A stretch of DNA of 64,000 bases from an uncultured beta proteobacterium (GCA_903920695.1 CAIXNB010000075.1:1-64000), one strand, 5' to 3'; positions 10,084-20,650 are shown, counted from the first letter of the stretch. Numbers and translations: made by a program. The notes: generated from the sequence alone by a model not told the origin.

Positions 10084-10788
10084 ATGCTCAAGCTTTACAT
10101 CGGCAACAAGAACTACTCATCCTGGTCAATGCGCGCCTGGGTGCTGCTGCGCCAAGCTGGCATCCCGTTTGAAGAGGTCATGCTGCGCTTTGACTCGTTC
10201 GATGATGACCGCAGTTCCAACTTCAAGAAGACCCTTAAGGCGCTGACGCCGACCGGCAAAGTGCCGGTTCTGGTGGACGGCGAACTGGCGGTGTGGGACA
10301 CGCTGGCGATTGCCGAATACCTGGCAGAACAATATCCGCAAAAGGCGCTGTGGCCGCGTGACAAGGCAGCACGGGCGCGCGCGCGCAGCATCTGCGCTGA
10401 AATGCACGCTGGCTTCACGGCGCTGCGCAGCAGTTGCCCGATGAACATCGAGGCGTCCTTGCCCGAGGTGGGCGCGCTGGTCTGGCGTGACAAGCCCGCC
10501 GTACGCTCCGATGTGGCACGACTGGCGGCCATGTGGCAGGCCTTGCTCGATGAACACGGCGGCCCCTTGCTGTTTGGCGACTTCACGATTGCCGACGCCT
10601 ACTTTGCGCCGATCTGCACGCGCCTGCAGTGCTACGCGCTGCCGCTGCCAGCCAACATTGCTGCATATGTCGAGCGTGTCTGCGCCCTGCCTGGTGTGCG
10701 GCAGTGGATCGATGAAGCCAAGGCCGAAAAGGACTTCCTCGATTTCGAGGAACCCTACCGCTTGAGCGCCACGCCTGCGGCGCGCTGA
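10084..10788 (+). CDS. Glutathione S-transferase family protein
   Basis: A 234-residue protein with an N-terminal thioredoxin-like GST domain (MLKLYIGNKNYSSWSMRAWV, then TPTGKVPVLVDG and the ADTLAI-like WDTLAIAEYL) and a C-terminal helical domain with the FGDFTIADAYFAPI signature. The opening with NKNYSSWSMR is typical of a bacterial GST subgroup of unknown substrate. A strong ribosome site (AAGGAG) sits 9 bases before the ATG. The cca gene starts one base after its stop, so the two are co-translated. Confidence 0.9.
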   Translation: MLKLYIGNKNYSSWSMRAWVLLRQAGIPFEEVMLRFDSFDDDRSSNFKKTLKALTPTGKVPVLVDGELAVWDTLAIAEYLAEQYPQKALWPRDKAARARARSICAEMHAGFTALRSSCPMNIEASLPEVGALVWRDKPAVRSDVARLAAMWQALLDEHGGPLLFGDFTIADAYFAPICTRLQCYALPLPANIAAYVERVCALPGVRQWIDEAKAEKDFLDFEEPYRLSATPAAR

Positions 10789-10789
10789 A

Positions 10790-12040
10790 ATGCAGACCTA
10801 CCTGGTCGGAGGCGCGGTGCGCGATGCACTGCTGGGCTTGCCCGTCACCGACCACGACTGGGTGGTGGTGGGTGCCACGCCGGACGCACTCATCGCGCAG
10901 GGCTTCCTGCCCGTGGGCAAAGACTTCCCGGTGTTCCTGCACCCACGAACCAAGGAGGAATATGCGCTGGCGCGCACCGAGCGCAAGACCGGCCCCGGCT
11001 ACTACGGCTTTGCCGTGCATGCAGCGCCCGACGTCACACTCGAAGAAGACCTGGCACGGCGCGACCTCACGGTCAATGCCATGGCGGTGCGCGCCGATGC
11101 CAGCGACCCTGCGCAATGGGTGATCGCGGGCGCACTGGTTGACCCGTATGGTGGTCGCAACGATCTGTCAGCCAAGGTCTTGCGCCACGTCACCGCCGCC
11201 TTTCGCGAAGACCCGGTGCGCATCCTTCGCGTCGCACGGCTGGCGGCGCGCTTTGCGGACTTCACGGTCGCACCGGAAACCCTGGCACTGATGCGTGAGA
11301 TGGTGGACGGCGGCGAGGTCGACCATCTGGTCAGCGAGCGCGTCTGGCAGGAACTGGCCAAGGGCTTGATGGAGAACACGCCCTCGCGCCTATTCGCGGT
11401 ACTGCGCGATTGCGGCGCGCTGGCGCGCCTGCTGCCCGAGGTTGACCGGCTCTGGGGCGTGCCGCAGCGCGCCGACTACCACCCGGAGATCGACTGCGGC
11501 GTGCACCTGATGCTGGTGCTCGACATGAGCGCGCGCCTGCACGCCACGCTGCCGGTGCGCCTGGCCTGTCTGTTCCATGATCTGGGCAAGGCCACAACAC
11601 CAACACAGCTGCTGCCCAAACACCACGGCCACGAAGAGCGCGGCGCGCGACTGCTGGCCGGCATTTGCGAGCGCCTGCGCGTGCCAACCGTTTGCCGCGA
11701 ACTGGCCGATGTGGTGGCGCGTGAACACGGCAACATCCACCGCAGCGGCGACTTGAATGCTGCGGCCGTGGTGCGCCTGCTGCAGCGCTGTGACGCCTTT
11801 CGCAACCCGGCGCGCTTCACCGAGGTACTGCTGGCCTGTGAGTGCGATTCGCGCGGGCGACTCGGCTCCAGCGAGGCCGCCTACGCGCCAACGTCGCGCC
11901 TGCTGGCAGCCCTGGCAGCCGCGCAGGCCGTGGCCACACATGCGATTGCGACCACGGCCATGGCAGCGGGCATCAACGGCAAGAAGATTGGTGAACGGAT
12001 CGAACAGGCGCGCGTCGAGGCGGTGCGCGCCAAGCTGTAG
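10790..12040 (+). CDS. cca: Multifunctional CCA tRNA nucleotidyltransferase
   Basis: Adds or repairs the 3' CCA of tRNAs. The 416 residues begin with the class II nucleotidyltransferase head: GGAVRDALLGLPVTDHDWVV with the metal-binding DxD (DHD), then RRDLTVNAMA and the RIL..ARLAAR neck. The C-terminal half has an HD phosphohydrolase domain with LACLFHDLGKA, as in the E. coli-type enzyme that also has phosphatase and phosphodiesterase activity. It follows the GST gene directly and ends head-to-head against the MidA-like gene with no gap. Confidence 0.95.
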   Translation: MQTYLVGGAVRDALLGLPVTDHDWVVVGATPDALIAQGFLPVGKDFPVFLHPRTKEEYALARTERKTGPGYYGFAVHAAPDVTLEEDLARRDLTVNAMAVRADASDPAQWVIAGALVDPYGGRNDLSAKVLRHVTAAFREDPVRILRVARLAARFADFTVAPETLALMREMVDGGEVDHLVSERVWQELAKGLMENTPSRLFAVLRDCGALARLLPEVDRLWGVPQRADYHPEIDCGVHLMLVLDMSARLHATLPVRLACLFHDLGKATTPTQLLPKHHGHEERGARLLAGICERLRVPTVCRELADVVAREHGNIHRSGDLNAAAVVRLLQRCDAFRNPARFTEVLLACECDSRGRLGSSEAAYAPTSRLLAALAAAQAVATHAIATTAMAAGINGKKIGERIEQARVEAVRAKL

Positions 12041-13195
12041 TCACAGCCGGTCGGTGCGGTCGCCTTGGGTGAAACCAATGGCGTCCCAGGGCTCGCCCTT
12101 GAACAGGCCGATGACCTTGAACAGCTCGCCCATTTCATGCTCCATGATGAGCTTTTGCGCCTGCACGCGGATCGTCGTCGAGGCGTCTTCAAGCCGGCTG
12201 AGCAAGCCACAATTCATCAGAAAGCGCGCCTGCGTGCAATAACCGAGCACGCCCATGTCAGCCTCCTGCGCCGCCAGCGCGATGCCAGTGAAATTGACGT
12301 GGGCCGTGACGTCCTTCAGGCCGACATCGGCCAGCGGATCGGTGTCGGAGCGGTGCGCGCGGTGGCACATCACGGTGCCCATGTGGCGCTGCGGGTGGTA
12401 GTACTCCGCTTCCGGAAAGCCATAGTCGATGAAGAACAGCGCGCCAGCGCTGAGCTTGTCGCCCAGGGTGCGGACAAAGGACTCGGCCTGCGGGTGGATC
12501 TCGGTCAGGTAATCATGCTCACCCTGCGGCTCCAGCGGTGGTCGCAGATCCGTGGGGCGATCACGCCAGACAAAGGCAGCCGTCGATTCGGTCGGTGGCG
12601 CCGCATCGGGTGCGCACCGGGCAAGCCCGCGCTCGTGCCAGACGCCCTGGGTACGCGCCAGCAACTTGACCGGCATGGCGTCGAGTACCTCGTTGCCGAT
12701 CACCACACCCTGTAGCGTCTCGGGCAATTCGCTGACCCAGCGCACGCGCTCGGCGTACTTTTCCAGCGTCTGCTGCTGGCGCGCGCGCAGGCTGCCCGAC
12801 AAATCGACGATGTTGTAGCGCGTCGGCGGCTGGCCCAGCGCCGCGAGCGTATCGAGCACCTGCAAGGCCAGCGCGCCAGAGCCGGCGCCAAACTCCCAGA
12901 CTTCCGTCGTCTGCGTTACCTGCAAGGCCTGCGCCACTTGGCTCGCCACGGTTTGGCCAAACAGCGGCGTCATCTCAGGCGCGGTGACAAAGTCGCTGCC
13001 CGGCGCCGGCGTATCGCCCTGCGTGGCATAGGGCAGGCTACCGAACTTGGTGCTGTCATTGGCGTAGTAACCCAGGCCCGGCGTGTACAGAGCCAGCGCC
13101 ATGAACTCATCGAAGCCGATCCAGCCGCCGCTGTCGCTGATGATCTGTGAAATGTGGCGCGTGAGAGCGCTCGTTAAACTGTAGGCTGTTGTCAT
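12041..13195 (-). CDS. MidA/NDUFAF7-like SAM-dependent methyltransferase
   Basis: A 384-residue protein of the COG1565 (DUF185) family, whose mitochondrial member NDUFAF7 methylates an arginine in complex I. Signatures seen are GWIGFDEFMALALYTPGLGYY near residue 30, the SAM-binding EFGAGSGALALQVLD, VIGNEVLDAMPVKLL, and FFIDYGFPEAEYYHPQR with the HMGT stretch. The ATG at 13195 opens the conserved region. It is divergent from the SDR gene, 20 bases apart. A role in complex I assembly in bacteria is inference from the family. Confidence 0.88.
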   Translation of the reverse strand: MTTAYSLTSALTRHISQIISDSGGWIGFDEFMALALYTPGLGYYANDSTKFGSLPYATQGDTPAPGSDFVTAPEMTPLFGQTVASQVAQALQVTQTTEVWEFGAGSGALALQVLDTLAALGQPPTRYNIVDLSGSLRARQQQTLEKYAERVRWVSELPETLQGVVIGNEVLDAMPVKLLARTQGVWHERGLARCAPDAAPPTESTAAFVWRDRPTDLRPPLEPQGEHDYLTEIHPQAESFVRTLGDKLSAGALFFIDYGFPEAEYYHPQRHMGTVMCHRAHRSDTDPLADVGLKDVTAHVNFTGIALAAQEADMGVLGYCTQARFLMNCGLLSRLEDASTTIRVQAQKLIMEHEMGELFKVIGLFKGEPWDAIGFTQGDRTDRL

Positions 13196-13215
13196 AACGC
13201 CCGGATTGTCCCCCA

Positions 13216-14010
13216 ATGTCGAATCCGCCTTCCGCCCGAACGGTTCTTGTCACCGGCGCCGCCAAACGCCTGGGCCGCGAAATTGCGCTCGCGCTGGCCA
13301 AAGATGGCTGGCAGGTGGCTGTGCATTACCGCGATTCACTGGAAGAGGCGACCAAGACGGTGGCCGACTGCGCCCGGCTCGCCGGCGCCAGCGCCGCCTT
13401 TCGCGCCAACCTGACCAACGAGACGGCGGTGCGCAATCTGCTGCCCAAGGTGATTGCGCAATTCGGCCGCGTCGACGCCATCGTCAACAGCGCCTCGACC
13501 TTCGAACACGACACCGCCGCCAATTTCAGCTTCGCGGCCATGGACAAGCACATGCGCAGCAATGCCGGTGCCGCCATCATCCTGGCGCAGGCCCTGCACA
13601 GCCACGTCGTGGGACGCGACGGATCGGCCAGCGCACACGCGCGCCGGCCGCTCGGTGTCGTGGTCAATCTGCTGGACCAGAAACTGTGGAACCAAAACCC
13701 GGATTTTTTCAGCTACACCCTATCCAAAGCAGCACTGGAAGCCGCCAACACCATGCTGGCAATGGCGCTGAGCCCGCAACTGCGCGTGGTGGGCGTGGCG
13801 CCGGGCCTGACACTGACGAGTCACCTGCTGAGCAAGGAGAAGTTCGAGGCTTTGCACAAGTTGTCACCCTTGGGCCAATCCTCGACGGCACAGGATGTCG
13901 CCGCCACGGTGAAATTTGCCATCGACAACCAGTCCATCACCGGCACCACGCTACTGGTCGACGGCGGCCAGCACCTGATGAAGTTCGAGCGTGATTTCTC
14001 CATGCTGTGA
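13216..14010 (+). CDS. SDR family oxidoreductase, pteridine reductase-like
   Basis: A 264-residue short-chain dehydrogenase/reductase. It has the Rossmann motif TGAAKRLGREIA (a TGxxxRxG variant of the kind seen in pteridine reductases such as PTR1/FolM), VNSAS for the NNAG position, and the catalytic YTLSK. NLLDQK and NPDFFSYTLSKAAL are typical of pteridine reductases. folB follows 42 bases downstream in the same direction, which supports a role in reducing dihydropterins. Substrate not proven by sequence. Confidence 0.82.
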   Translation: MSNPPSARTVLVTGAAKRLGREIALALAKDGWQVAVHYRDSLEEATKTVADCARLAGASAAFRANLTNETAVRNLLPKVIAQFGRVDAIVNSASTFEHDTAANFSFAAMDKHMRSNAGAAIILAQALHSHVVGRDGSASAHARRPLGVVVNLLDQKLWNQNPDFFSYTLSKAALEAANTMLAMALSPQLRVVGVAPGLTLTSHLLSKEKFEALHKLSPLGQSSTAQDVAATVKFAIDNQSITGTTLLVDGGQHLMKFERDFSML

Positions 14011-14052
14011 CGCCCGACAACAAACTCGCCCCAAAATCAACCGGCCCCCACC

Positions 14053-14424
14053 ATGGCACAAACTCTCGGTCGTCAGACCCTCACGCTCACTGGCCTGCGT
14101 TTCAATGCCAGCCTGGGGATACTGGAGTTTGAGAAAACCGCGCCGCAACCGATCCAGGTCGATGCCGAACTCAATCTCGGCCAGCAGGCCCTGCTGCCGC
14201 ACGCCGATGACATCCACCGCGTACTCGATTACCGCAAGGTACGCCAGATCATCATCAACGAATGCACGTCCGAACACGTCAACCTGCTGGAAACGCTGAT
14301 CGGCAAACTGGCGAACCGCCTGCTGCAACTGCCGGGGGTCAAAGGTGTGCGCGTCAAAATCGCCAAGCTGGAGATCTTCGACGACTGCGAAGTGGCGATC
14401 CGGGTCGAGACCGGGGAGTGGTGA
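14053..14424 (+). CDS. folB: Dihydroneopterin aldolase
   Basis: Splits 7,8-dihydroneopterin to 6-hydroxymethyl-dihydropterin and glycolaldehyde in folate synthesis, or acts as an epimerase. The 123 residues have the usual layout: LTGLRFNASLGILEFEK near the N-terminus, a DYRKVRQIIINEC helix, and a C-terminal VRVKIAKLEIFDDCEVAIRV strand. The neighbouring pteridine reductase-like SDR makes a small pterin operon. A C/T-rich repeat follows the stop. Confidence 0.9.
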   Translation: MAQTLGRQTLTLTGLRFNASLGILEFEKTAPQPIQVDAELNLGQQALLPHADDIHRVLDYRKVRQIIINECTSEHVNLLETLIGKLANRLLQLPGVKGVRVKIAKLEIFDDCEVAIRVETGEW

Positions 14425-14429
14425 GTTTC

Positions 14430-14488
14430 ATGTTTCCCCCACTCACTCCCCCTCTCTTGCCCCGCCGGACGAAAGAGGGGAGCGGACA
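14430..14488. repeat. Dispersed CT-rich palindromic repeat, copy 2
   Basis: The second copy of the element seen behind sdaA. CCCCTCTC and GAAAGAGGGG form imperfect arms around a CCCCGCCGGAC core. It starts six bases after the folB stop, the same placement as copy 1. Confidence 0.6.
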
Positions 14489-14734
14489 GCCCCATTTGGT
14501 CTAGTGCTTAAACAAAGGAAGTAGACAGGCTGCTGCAGGTTGATATTTCGATTGCGCAATGCACCAGCCCGTATGAAGCCGAAGGCGCAATCCGGGGACG
14601 CCTGTGCCGTGCCAGTCCCGTATTCCGCTGCGCTGCATACGGGCTACGCGTCGCAATGAGGAAACCGGGTTCATGGTCCGTACGCAATCAACAAGTAGGA
14701 GAAAATCGACCCCCATGGAACACAAGGAATACGA
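14489..14734. repeat. Gene-free region with REP-like inverted repeats
   Basis: No gene is seen between folB and ttcA. The stretch at about 14550-14665 contains CCCGTAT (14617-14623) and ATACGGG (14637-14643) as hairpin arms, and another CCCGTAT at 14568-14574 followed by GCGCAATCCGGGG. This is the look of a dispersed intergenic repeat in Burkholderiales. The ttcA ribosome site (AAGGAA) lies at the right end. Confidence 0.5.
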
Positions 14735-15670
14735 ATGAGCGCCGTCTGGATTGAAAAAGAAGAGACCCCGACTGAGACCGAGACACGGACGGAGCCCAGG
14801 ATCGAGCGCGAAACGCACAAGTTGGAAAAGCGCCTGTGCCGCCAGGTTGGGCAGGCGATCATGGACTTCAACATGATCGAGGAAGGCGACCGCGTGATGG
14901 TCTGCGTCTCGGGCGGCAAAGACAGTTACGGCCTGCTCGACATCCTGCTCAAACTGCAGGCCCGGGCGCCCGTCCACTTCGAACTGGTTGCCGTCAACCT
15001 GGACCAGAAGCAGCCCGGTTTTCCGGCGCACATCCTGCCGGCCTACCTCAAGCAGCTCGGTGTGCCGTTTCACATTGAAACGCAGGACACCTACAACATC
15101 GTCAAGAAGGTGATCCCCGAAGGCAAGACCATGTGCAGCCTGTGCAGCCGCTTGCGTCGCGGCATCCTGTACCGAGTGGCCGACGAATTGAAGGTCACCA
15201 AGATTGCGCTCGGTCATCACCGCGACGACATGCTGCAGACTTTTTTTCTGAACATGTTCTTCGCCGGCAAGCTCAAGGGCATGCCACCCAAACTGATCAG
15301 CGACGATGGTGGCCACATCGTGATCCGTCCGCTGGCCAATGTGGCGGAAAAAGACTTGACGCGCTGGGCCGCGCATCGGCAGTTTCCGATCATTCCGTGT
15401 TCGCTCTGCGGCAGCCAGGAAAACCTGCAGCGCCAGCAGATCGGCAACATGCTGCGCGAATGGGAAAAGAAATACCCGGGACGTATCAAAACCATGCTCA
15501 CGGCCCTGCACAACGTCGTGCCCTCGCACCTGATGGACGCCAAGCAGCACAACTTCAAGGACATCCAAATCACCGGCGTGCCCAGCGCCGACGGCGACAA
15601 GGTGTTTGATGAAGAAGAATTTACCAGCGCCGCCCTGTCCGGCTCGCAGGTGATCAGCCTTCAGCTCTGA
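14735..15670 (+). CDS. ttcA: tRNA 2-thiocytidine(32) synthetase TtcA
   Basis: Thiolates C32 of certain tRNAs using ATP, an iron-sulfur cluster and sulfur from IscS. The 311 residues show the PP-loop [10 protein letters not shown] (about residue 60) and the two CXXC pairs [10 protein letters not shown] and CSLCGSQEN that hold the cluster. [18 protein letters not shown] is the conserved central block. The start at 14735 has AAGGAA upstream. An acidic, Glu/Thr-rich N-terminal stretch of about 25 residues precedes the conserved domain. Confidence 0.95.
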   Translation: MSAVWIEKEETPTETETRTEPRIERETHKLEKRLCRQVGQAIMDFNMIEEGDRVMVCVSGGKDSYGLLDILLKLQARAPVHFELVAVNLDQKQPGFPAHILPAYLKQLGVPFHIETQDTYNIVKKVIPEGKTMCSLCSRLRRGILYRVADELKVTKIALGHHRDDMLQTFFLNMFFAGKLKGMPPKLISDDGGHIVIRPLANVAEKDLTRWAAHRQFPIIPCSLCGSQENLQRQQIGNMLREWEKKYPGRIKTMLTALHNVVPSHLMDAKQHNFKDIQITGVPSADGDKVFDEEEFTSAALSGSQVISLQL

Positions 15671-15673
15671 TGC

Positions 15674-17392
15674 TTACAGCTCCAGCACCTTCACACGCTG
15701 CTCACTGGGCTTGCGCACGATACTGAGCGCCTTCAGGTGGTCACGCAGGGCATCGGCGTCGACAATCCCGCTGTCCGAACGAAAGCCCTTGGCATTGCGG
15801 ATGCTGGCAAAACCGTCGCCACCACCGGCCACGAAGTTGCTGACGACGCAGCGGTAGATCGCGTCGGGACGCAACGGCTGGAAAACACCCCCATCATCCT
15901 TCACCGCCAGCGCAGTCACGCGCTGACCACTGGCAGCATTCGGTGCCACCGTCATGCGCAGACCGGCCAGGTAGGGATAAGGCGACGGATATTTCTTGCT
16001 GATCAGGAAATCGATGTCTCCCTCCAACGCCTCTTTCAATTGGGCGCCACTCAAATCCAGCAGCACCAGCGTGTTGGCAAACGGCATCACTTCCAGCACG
16101 TCGCCGACCGAAATGCTGCCGGCCAGCAAGTCCTTGCGCACGCCGCCATTGTTGAGAATGGCCACCTGTGCCTTGGGCAGGGCGGCCAGCATTGAGTCAG
16201 CCACCAGCGGGCCGGGACCGCTGTTGAGCCCACGTAGCAGATCGTCGGTGGCCGTGGCCACGGTCGCTTTACGAAAATTCTCCAATTGCGCACCATAGGG
16301 CACCAGTGCTGCAGCGGCCTGGGGGTCTTCCTTGACCAGCCGCAGCAGGCCGCCCGGCTTGAAGGTTTGCACAATCTGCGCGTAGGCCGGGCTGTCAGGC
16401 GGCACCGTGACCGCGTCGCGCACAAAGTGGTCGGCCACCGGTATCACGGGATTCGCTGCATAGCCGGTGATCCGTCCGTCGGCGTCGAAGTTCGCGTCGA
16501 GCCGGCCCAGCATCTGCCCCCACTTCCAGGCCTGCAGCACCAGCACCCGGCCCCCGTCTGGCGCGCGCACCTCGGTCGGATAGGGGCCAGCCGGCACCAA
16601 GCCGATTGACCCCAGGCTGGCCGGATCACCCAGCAGGGTGTGACTGTGACCGCCGACGATGATGTCGATGCCATTGACCGCTGCGGCCAACTTCAAGTCT
16701 TCGGCATAACCCAGATGGGACAGCAGCACGATCTTGTTGACGCCCTGCGCCGTCAGGGCTGCAACTTCGCGCTCGGCGCTGGCCCTGGCATCCAAGAATT
16801 TGACCTGGCCGACATCGAGCGTGGTTTGCGGCGTCGATTCGGTCGTCAAACCGATGATGCCGATGCGCTCACCCTTGGTCTCCTGAACGATGCGCGTCGG
16901 CACGTGACGCGCTGCCAAGACTGCGTCGCCGGAAAAGTCGACGTTCGAGGAAACAAACGGGAACTTCGCCCATTGCAGATAGGTCGGAAGCGCCGCCGTG
17001 CCACGGTCGAACTCATGGTTGCCCAGGGTCATGGCCGACACACCGAGGCGATTCAGGAACGCGAACTCGGGCTGGCCATTGAGCAAGGTGAAATAAAGCG
17101 TGCCCTGCACCGCGTCACCAGCGTGCAGCAGCAGCAGGTCCGGGTTGGCGATACGCATCTCGTCGACCAGCGTCTGCAGCCGCGCAAAGCCACCGGCTTG
17201 CACCACGGTCTTCTGGCCATCGAGCATGAGCGTCACGGGCGTTGGCTCAAGGTGTGAATGGCTGTCGTTGAGATGGGCGATGGCCAGGCTGTAGCTGCCC
17301 GCTGTGCTGCAAGCCTGCAGGAAGGCGCAAGCGCAGAACAGCGCAAGCGCAAGAAGGCGGCGAAAAGACGCCTGGCGAAGAACAATGATCAC
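15674..17392 (-). CDS. 5'-nucleotidase/UshA-like metallophosphoesterase lipoprotein
   Basis: A 572-residue exported enzyme of the 5'-nucleotidase family. It has an N-terminal calcineurin-type metallophosphatase domain (HLNDSHSHLEP, LLHAGDAVQG, TLGNHEFDRG, VGGHSHTLLG) and a C-terminal substrate-binding domain (NNGGVRKDLLAG, SNFVAGGGDGF). A signal peptide ends in a lipobox-like FLQAC. The GTG at 17392 with AAGGTG upstream is preferred because it places the signal at the N-terminus; the open frame extends to 17491. It probably hydrolyses nucleotides or sugar nucleotides in the periplasm. Confidence 0.87.
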   Translation of the reverse strand: MIIVLRQASFRRLLALALFCACAFLQACSTAGSYSLAIAHLNDSHSHLEPTPVTLMLDGQKTVVQAGGFARLQTLVDEMRIANPDLLLLHAGDAVQGTLYFTLLNGQPEFAFLNRLGVSAMTLGNHEFDRGTAALPTYLQWAKFPFVSSNVDFSGDAVLAARHVPTRIVQETKGERIGIIGLTTESTPQTTLDVGQVKFLDARASAEREVAALTAQGVNKIVLLSHLGYAEDLKLAAAVNGIDIIVGGHSHTLLGDPASLGSIGLVPAGPYPTEVRAPDGGRVLVLQAWKWGQMLGRLDANFDADGRITGYAANPVIPVADHFVRDAVTVPPDSPAYAQIVQTFKPGGLLRLVKEDPQAAAALVPYGAQLENFRKATVATATDDLLRGLNSGPGPLVADSMLAALPKAQVAILNNGGVRKDLLAGSISVGDVLEVMPFANTLVLLDLSGAQLKEALEGDIDFLISKKYPSPYPYLAGLRMTVAPNAASGQRVTALAVKDDGGVFQPLRPDAIYRCVVSNFVAGGGDGFASIRNAKGFRSDSGIVDADALRDHLKALSIVRKPSEQRVKVLEL

Positions 17393-17496
17393 AGCGACAC
17401 CTTGAAACGCAGGCCGAAGCGGCCCCGATGGAAGGGTCATAGTTTGAAGCATTTTCGAATCACGCCAGCAGTTCGCTGGAAATACAATCAAGGCCC

Positions 17497-18138
17497 ATGC
17501 AAGCCACCCGCATCATTGCCATCCGCCACGGCGAGACCGCCTGGAACGTCGACACCCGTATTCAGGGGCAACTCGACATCGAATTGAACGCAACCGGCCA
17601 CTGGCAAGCCAGCCGCGTGGCGCAGGCTCTGGTGGACGAGCCAATCAGTGCGATCTACTCCAGCCATTTGTTGCGCGCCTGGGACACGGCGCGCGCGATT
17701 GGCGACAGCACCGGGCTTGATCCGCAAGCCTGCCCCGAATTGCGCGAGCGCAGCTTTGGAGTTTTTCAGGGCAAGACCTTTGTTGAAATCGAAGCCGCCT
17801 GGCCAGAGCAGGCGCTGCGCTGGCGCCGGCGCGACCCGGATTGGGCGCCCGAAGGCGGCGAATCGCTGGCGCAATTGAGTCAACGCATCGTGCAAACCAC
17901 CTCGGCCTTGGCGCAACGCCACGCGGGCGAGCAGATTGTGCTGGTGGCGCACGGCGGCGTCATGGACATGCTGTACCGCGCGGCCACCGGGCAGGACCTG
18001 CATACCGCCCGAAGCTGGAATCTGGGCAACGCGACCATCAACCGCCTACTCTGGACGCCGCAGGGCTTGACCCTGGTCGGCTGGGCCGACACCCGGCACC
18101 TGGAAAACGATGAAGCCCTGGATGAAAGCTTTACCTGA
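17497..18138 (+). CDS. Histidine phosphatase family protein (phosphoglycerate mutase-like)
   Basis: A 213-residue protein of the histidine phosphatase superfamily. The catalytic RHGETAWN is at residues 8-15, with LRAWDTARAI for the second arginine, ERSFGVFQG, and VLVAHGGVMDMLYR carrying the second histidine. Such proteins are often named GpmB or CobC but usually act as broad phosphatases, and the substrate cannot be inferred here. Its 3' end overlaps the YhhN gene by 17 bases. Confidence 0.88.
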   Translation: MQATRIIAIRHGETAWNVDTRIQGQLDIELNATGHWQASRVAQALVDEPISAIYSSHLLRAWDTARAIGDSTGLDPQACPELRERSFGVFQGKTFVEIEAAWPEQALRWRRRDPDWAPEGGESLAQLSQRIVQTTSALAQRHAGEQIVLVAHGGVMDMLYRAATGQDLHTARSWNLGNATINRLLWTPQGLTLVGWADTRHLENDEALDESFT

Positions 18139-18847
18139 ACCCGATCAACGCGCGCCCGAGGCCGGCACGCGCGCGCTGGAACGGCTGCTGATCATGGCCG
18201 CCGTGCTGGCCACCCTCAGCAGCACGCTGGGCCTGCTGACGCTGCACTTTGTTTTCAAGCCCCTGACCATGCTGCTCGCTGTAGGCATGGTTCTGCTGCG
18301 CGCCCGCCGCTCGGGGACAGTCGAACAGTTTGATGCCTTGCTGGTACTGGCGCTGCTGGCCTCACTCGCCGGTGATGTGTTCCTGATGCTGCCAGGTGGC
18401 TACTTCCTGCCGGGTCTGGCCTCGTTTCTGGTCGCACATCTTTTCTACATCGCCTTGTTCGGCCAAGGCGTGCCCTGGTTTGCAAGCCGCCGAGCCCTAG
18501 CCGGCACATTGAGCGCAGGCGCTGTCATGTACGCCTGGGTCTGGGGCGGTCTGGGCGACCCGGTGTTGAAAGTTGCGGTGGCCACCTACGTCACGGTGAT
18601 TGCGTTGATGGTCGGGCAAGCCATCGGTCGCGCGACGGTGCAGCAAAGCCCAGCCGCACGGGCAGTGGCGCTGGGCGCCTGCTTCTTCATGCTGAGCGAC
18701 TCGCTGATCGCCGTGAACCGCTTCGTGCAGCCACTGCCGCTGGTACCCCTGTGGGTTCTGAGTACCTACTACCTGGGGCAGATCCTGATGGTGCGCAATG
18801 CCAGACCCACAATTTCGTCATTGCGGAACACGACCCGCAATCCATAG
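18122..18847 (+). CDS. YhhN family membrane protein (TMEM86/lysoplasmalogenase-like)
   Basis: About 241 residues with roughly eight hydrophobic segments. DVFLMLPGGYFLPGLASFLVAHLFY and FFMLSDSLIAVNRF carry the conserved acidic residues of the YhhN family, whose animal member TMEM86 hydrolyses lysoplasmalogen. The start at 18122 overlaps the phosphatase gene by 17 bases; an ATG at 18110 is also possible. The last nine or so residues (about SLRNTTRNP) are encoded by a dispersed intergenic repeat, so the natural C-terminus has probably been replaced or extended. Confidence 0.83.
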   Translation: MKALPEPDQRAPEAGTRALERLLIMAAVLATLSSTLGLLTLHFVFKPLTMLLAVGMVLLRARRSGTVEQFDALLVLALLASLAGDVFLMLPGGYFLPGLASFLVAHLFYIALFGQGVPWFASRRALAGTLSAGAVMYAWVWGGLGDPVLKVAVATYVTVIALMVGQAIGRATVQQSPAARAVALGACFFMLSDSLIAVNRFVQPLPLVPLWVLSTYYLGQILMVRNARPTISSLRNTTRNP

Positions 18848-18909
18848 TGCGCGTGGCAGTGGATGCCGAATCAGGTCCGGCATGACAACTACGGTGGCCG
18901 GGATGACAG
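18817..18909. repeat. Dispersed intergenic repeat (GTCATTGCGG family), copy 1
   Basis: Begins GTCATTGCGGA, continues with CCGCAATCCAT and CGCGTGGCA, and ends GGGATGACAG. A second copy lies at 39811-39906 with the same order of blocks. This copy overlaps the end of the YhhN gene and reaches the ruvB stop. Confidence 0.7.
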
Positions 18910-18915
18910 CAATTC

Positions 18916-19974
<1,059 letters not shown>

Positions 19975-20036
19975 TGGGCTTTGAATTGGAGTGAAGTCTG
20001 AATATAGCGTGCAATGGCAGTAGCCCTAGCTCAAAA

Positions 20037-20609
20037 CTACTTCGCCAGCGCCTTGAGCGCCAGCTTGATACCCTCACTGACACCAACTTCGGCGGGAAGG
20101 GCCTTGAGCGATACGGCGGCTTCCTTGTCGCTATAGCCCAGCGCCAGCAGCGCTTGCAGGATATCGGCCTGGGCCGCACTGGCCAGATTGACGCTCACAC
20201 CGATGTCGGCCCCGAGCTTGCCCTTTAGTTCCAGCAGCAGGCGTTCAGCCGTTTTCTTGCCGATGCCCGGCACCTTGACCAGTCGCCCGGCCTCCTGCAG
20301 CGTCACGGCTTGCGCCAGTTCGGCCACACTCATGCCCGACAGCACGGACAACGCGGTGCGCGGCCCGACACCGGAAATCTTGATCAGCTGCCGAAAGGCC
20401 TCGCGCTCCGGCGCACTCGAAAACCCATAGAGAATCTGCGCGTCTTCCCGCACCACAAAGTGTGTCAACAGGCTGACTTTGCTACCCAGTTCGGGCAGGT
20501 TGTAGAACGTGCTCATCGGCACATGGACCTCGTAGCCCACCCCATGGCAATCCAGCAGCACCTGGGGTGGATTCTTGTCTTCGAGTGTGCCCGTCAGTTT
20601 GCCGATCAT
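20037..20609 (-). CDS. ruvA: Holliday junction branch migration protein RuvA
   Basis: Tetrameric protein that binds the four-way junction and loads RuvB. The 190 residues begin [20 protein letters not shown] (OB-fold domain I). They then show two helix-hairpin-helix motifs ([13 protein letters not shown] and [16 protein letters not shown]) and end with the small RuvB-contacting domain III ([12 protein letters not shown]). It forms an operon with ruvB. Confidence 0.96.
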   Translation of the reverse strand: MIGKLTGTLEDKNPPQVLLDCHGVGYEVHVPMSTFYNLPELGSKVSLLTHFVVREDAQILYGFSSAPEREAFRQLIKISGVGPRTALSVLSGMSVAELAQAVTLQEAGRLVKVPGIGKKTAERLLLELKGKLGADIGVSVNLASAAQADILQALLALGYSDKEAAVSLKALPAEVGVSEGIKLALKALAK

Positions 20610-20650
20610 TTCTTGCCTATCATTGGTAACCCATTTGAGGAATTATCAAC

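Noticed and set aside
14489..14734. Searched for a tRNA or small RNA gene in this gap
   Set aside because: The inverted repeats do not form a cloverleaf and look like a dispersed intergenic repeat.
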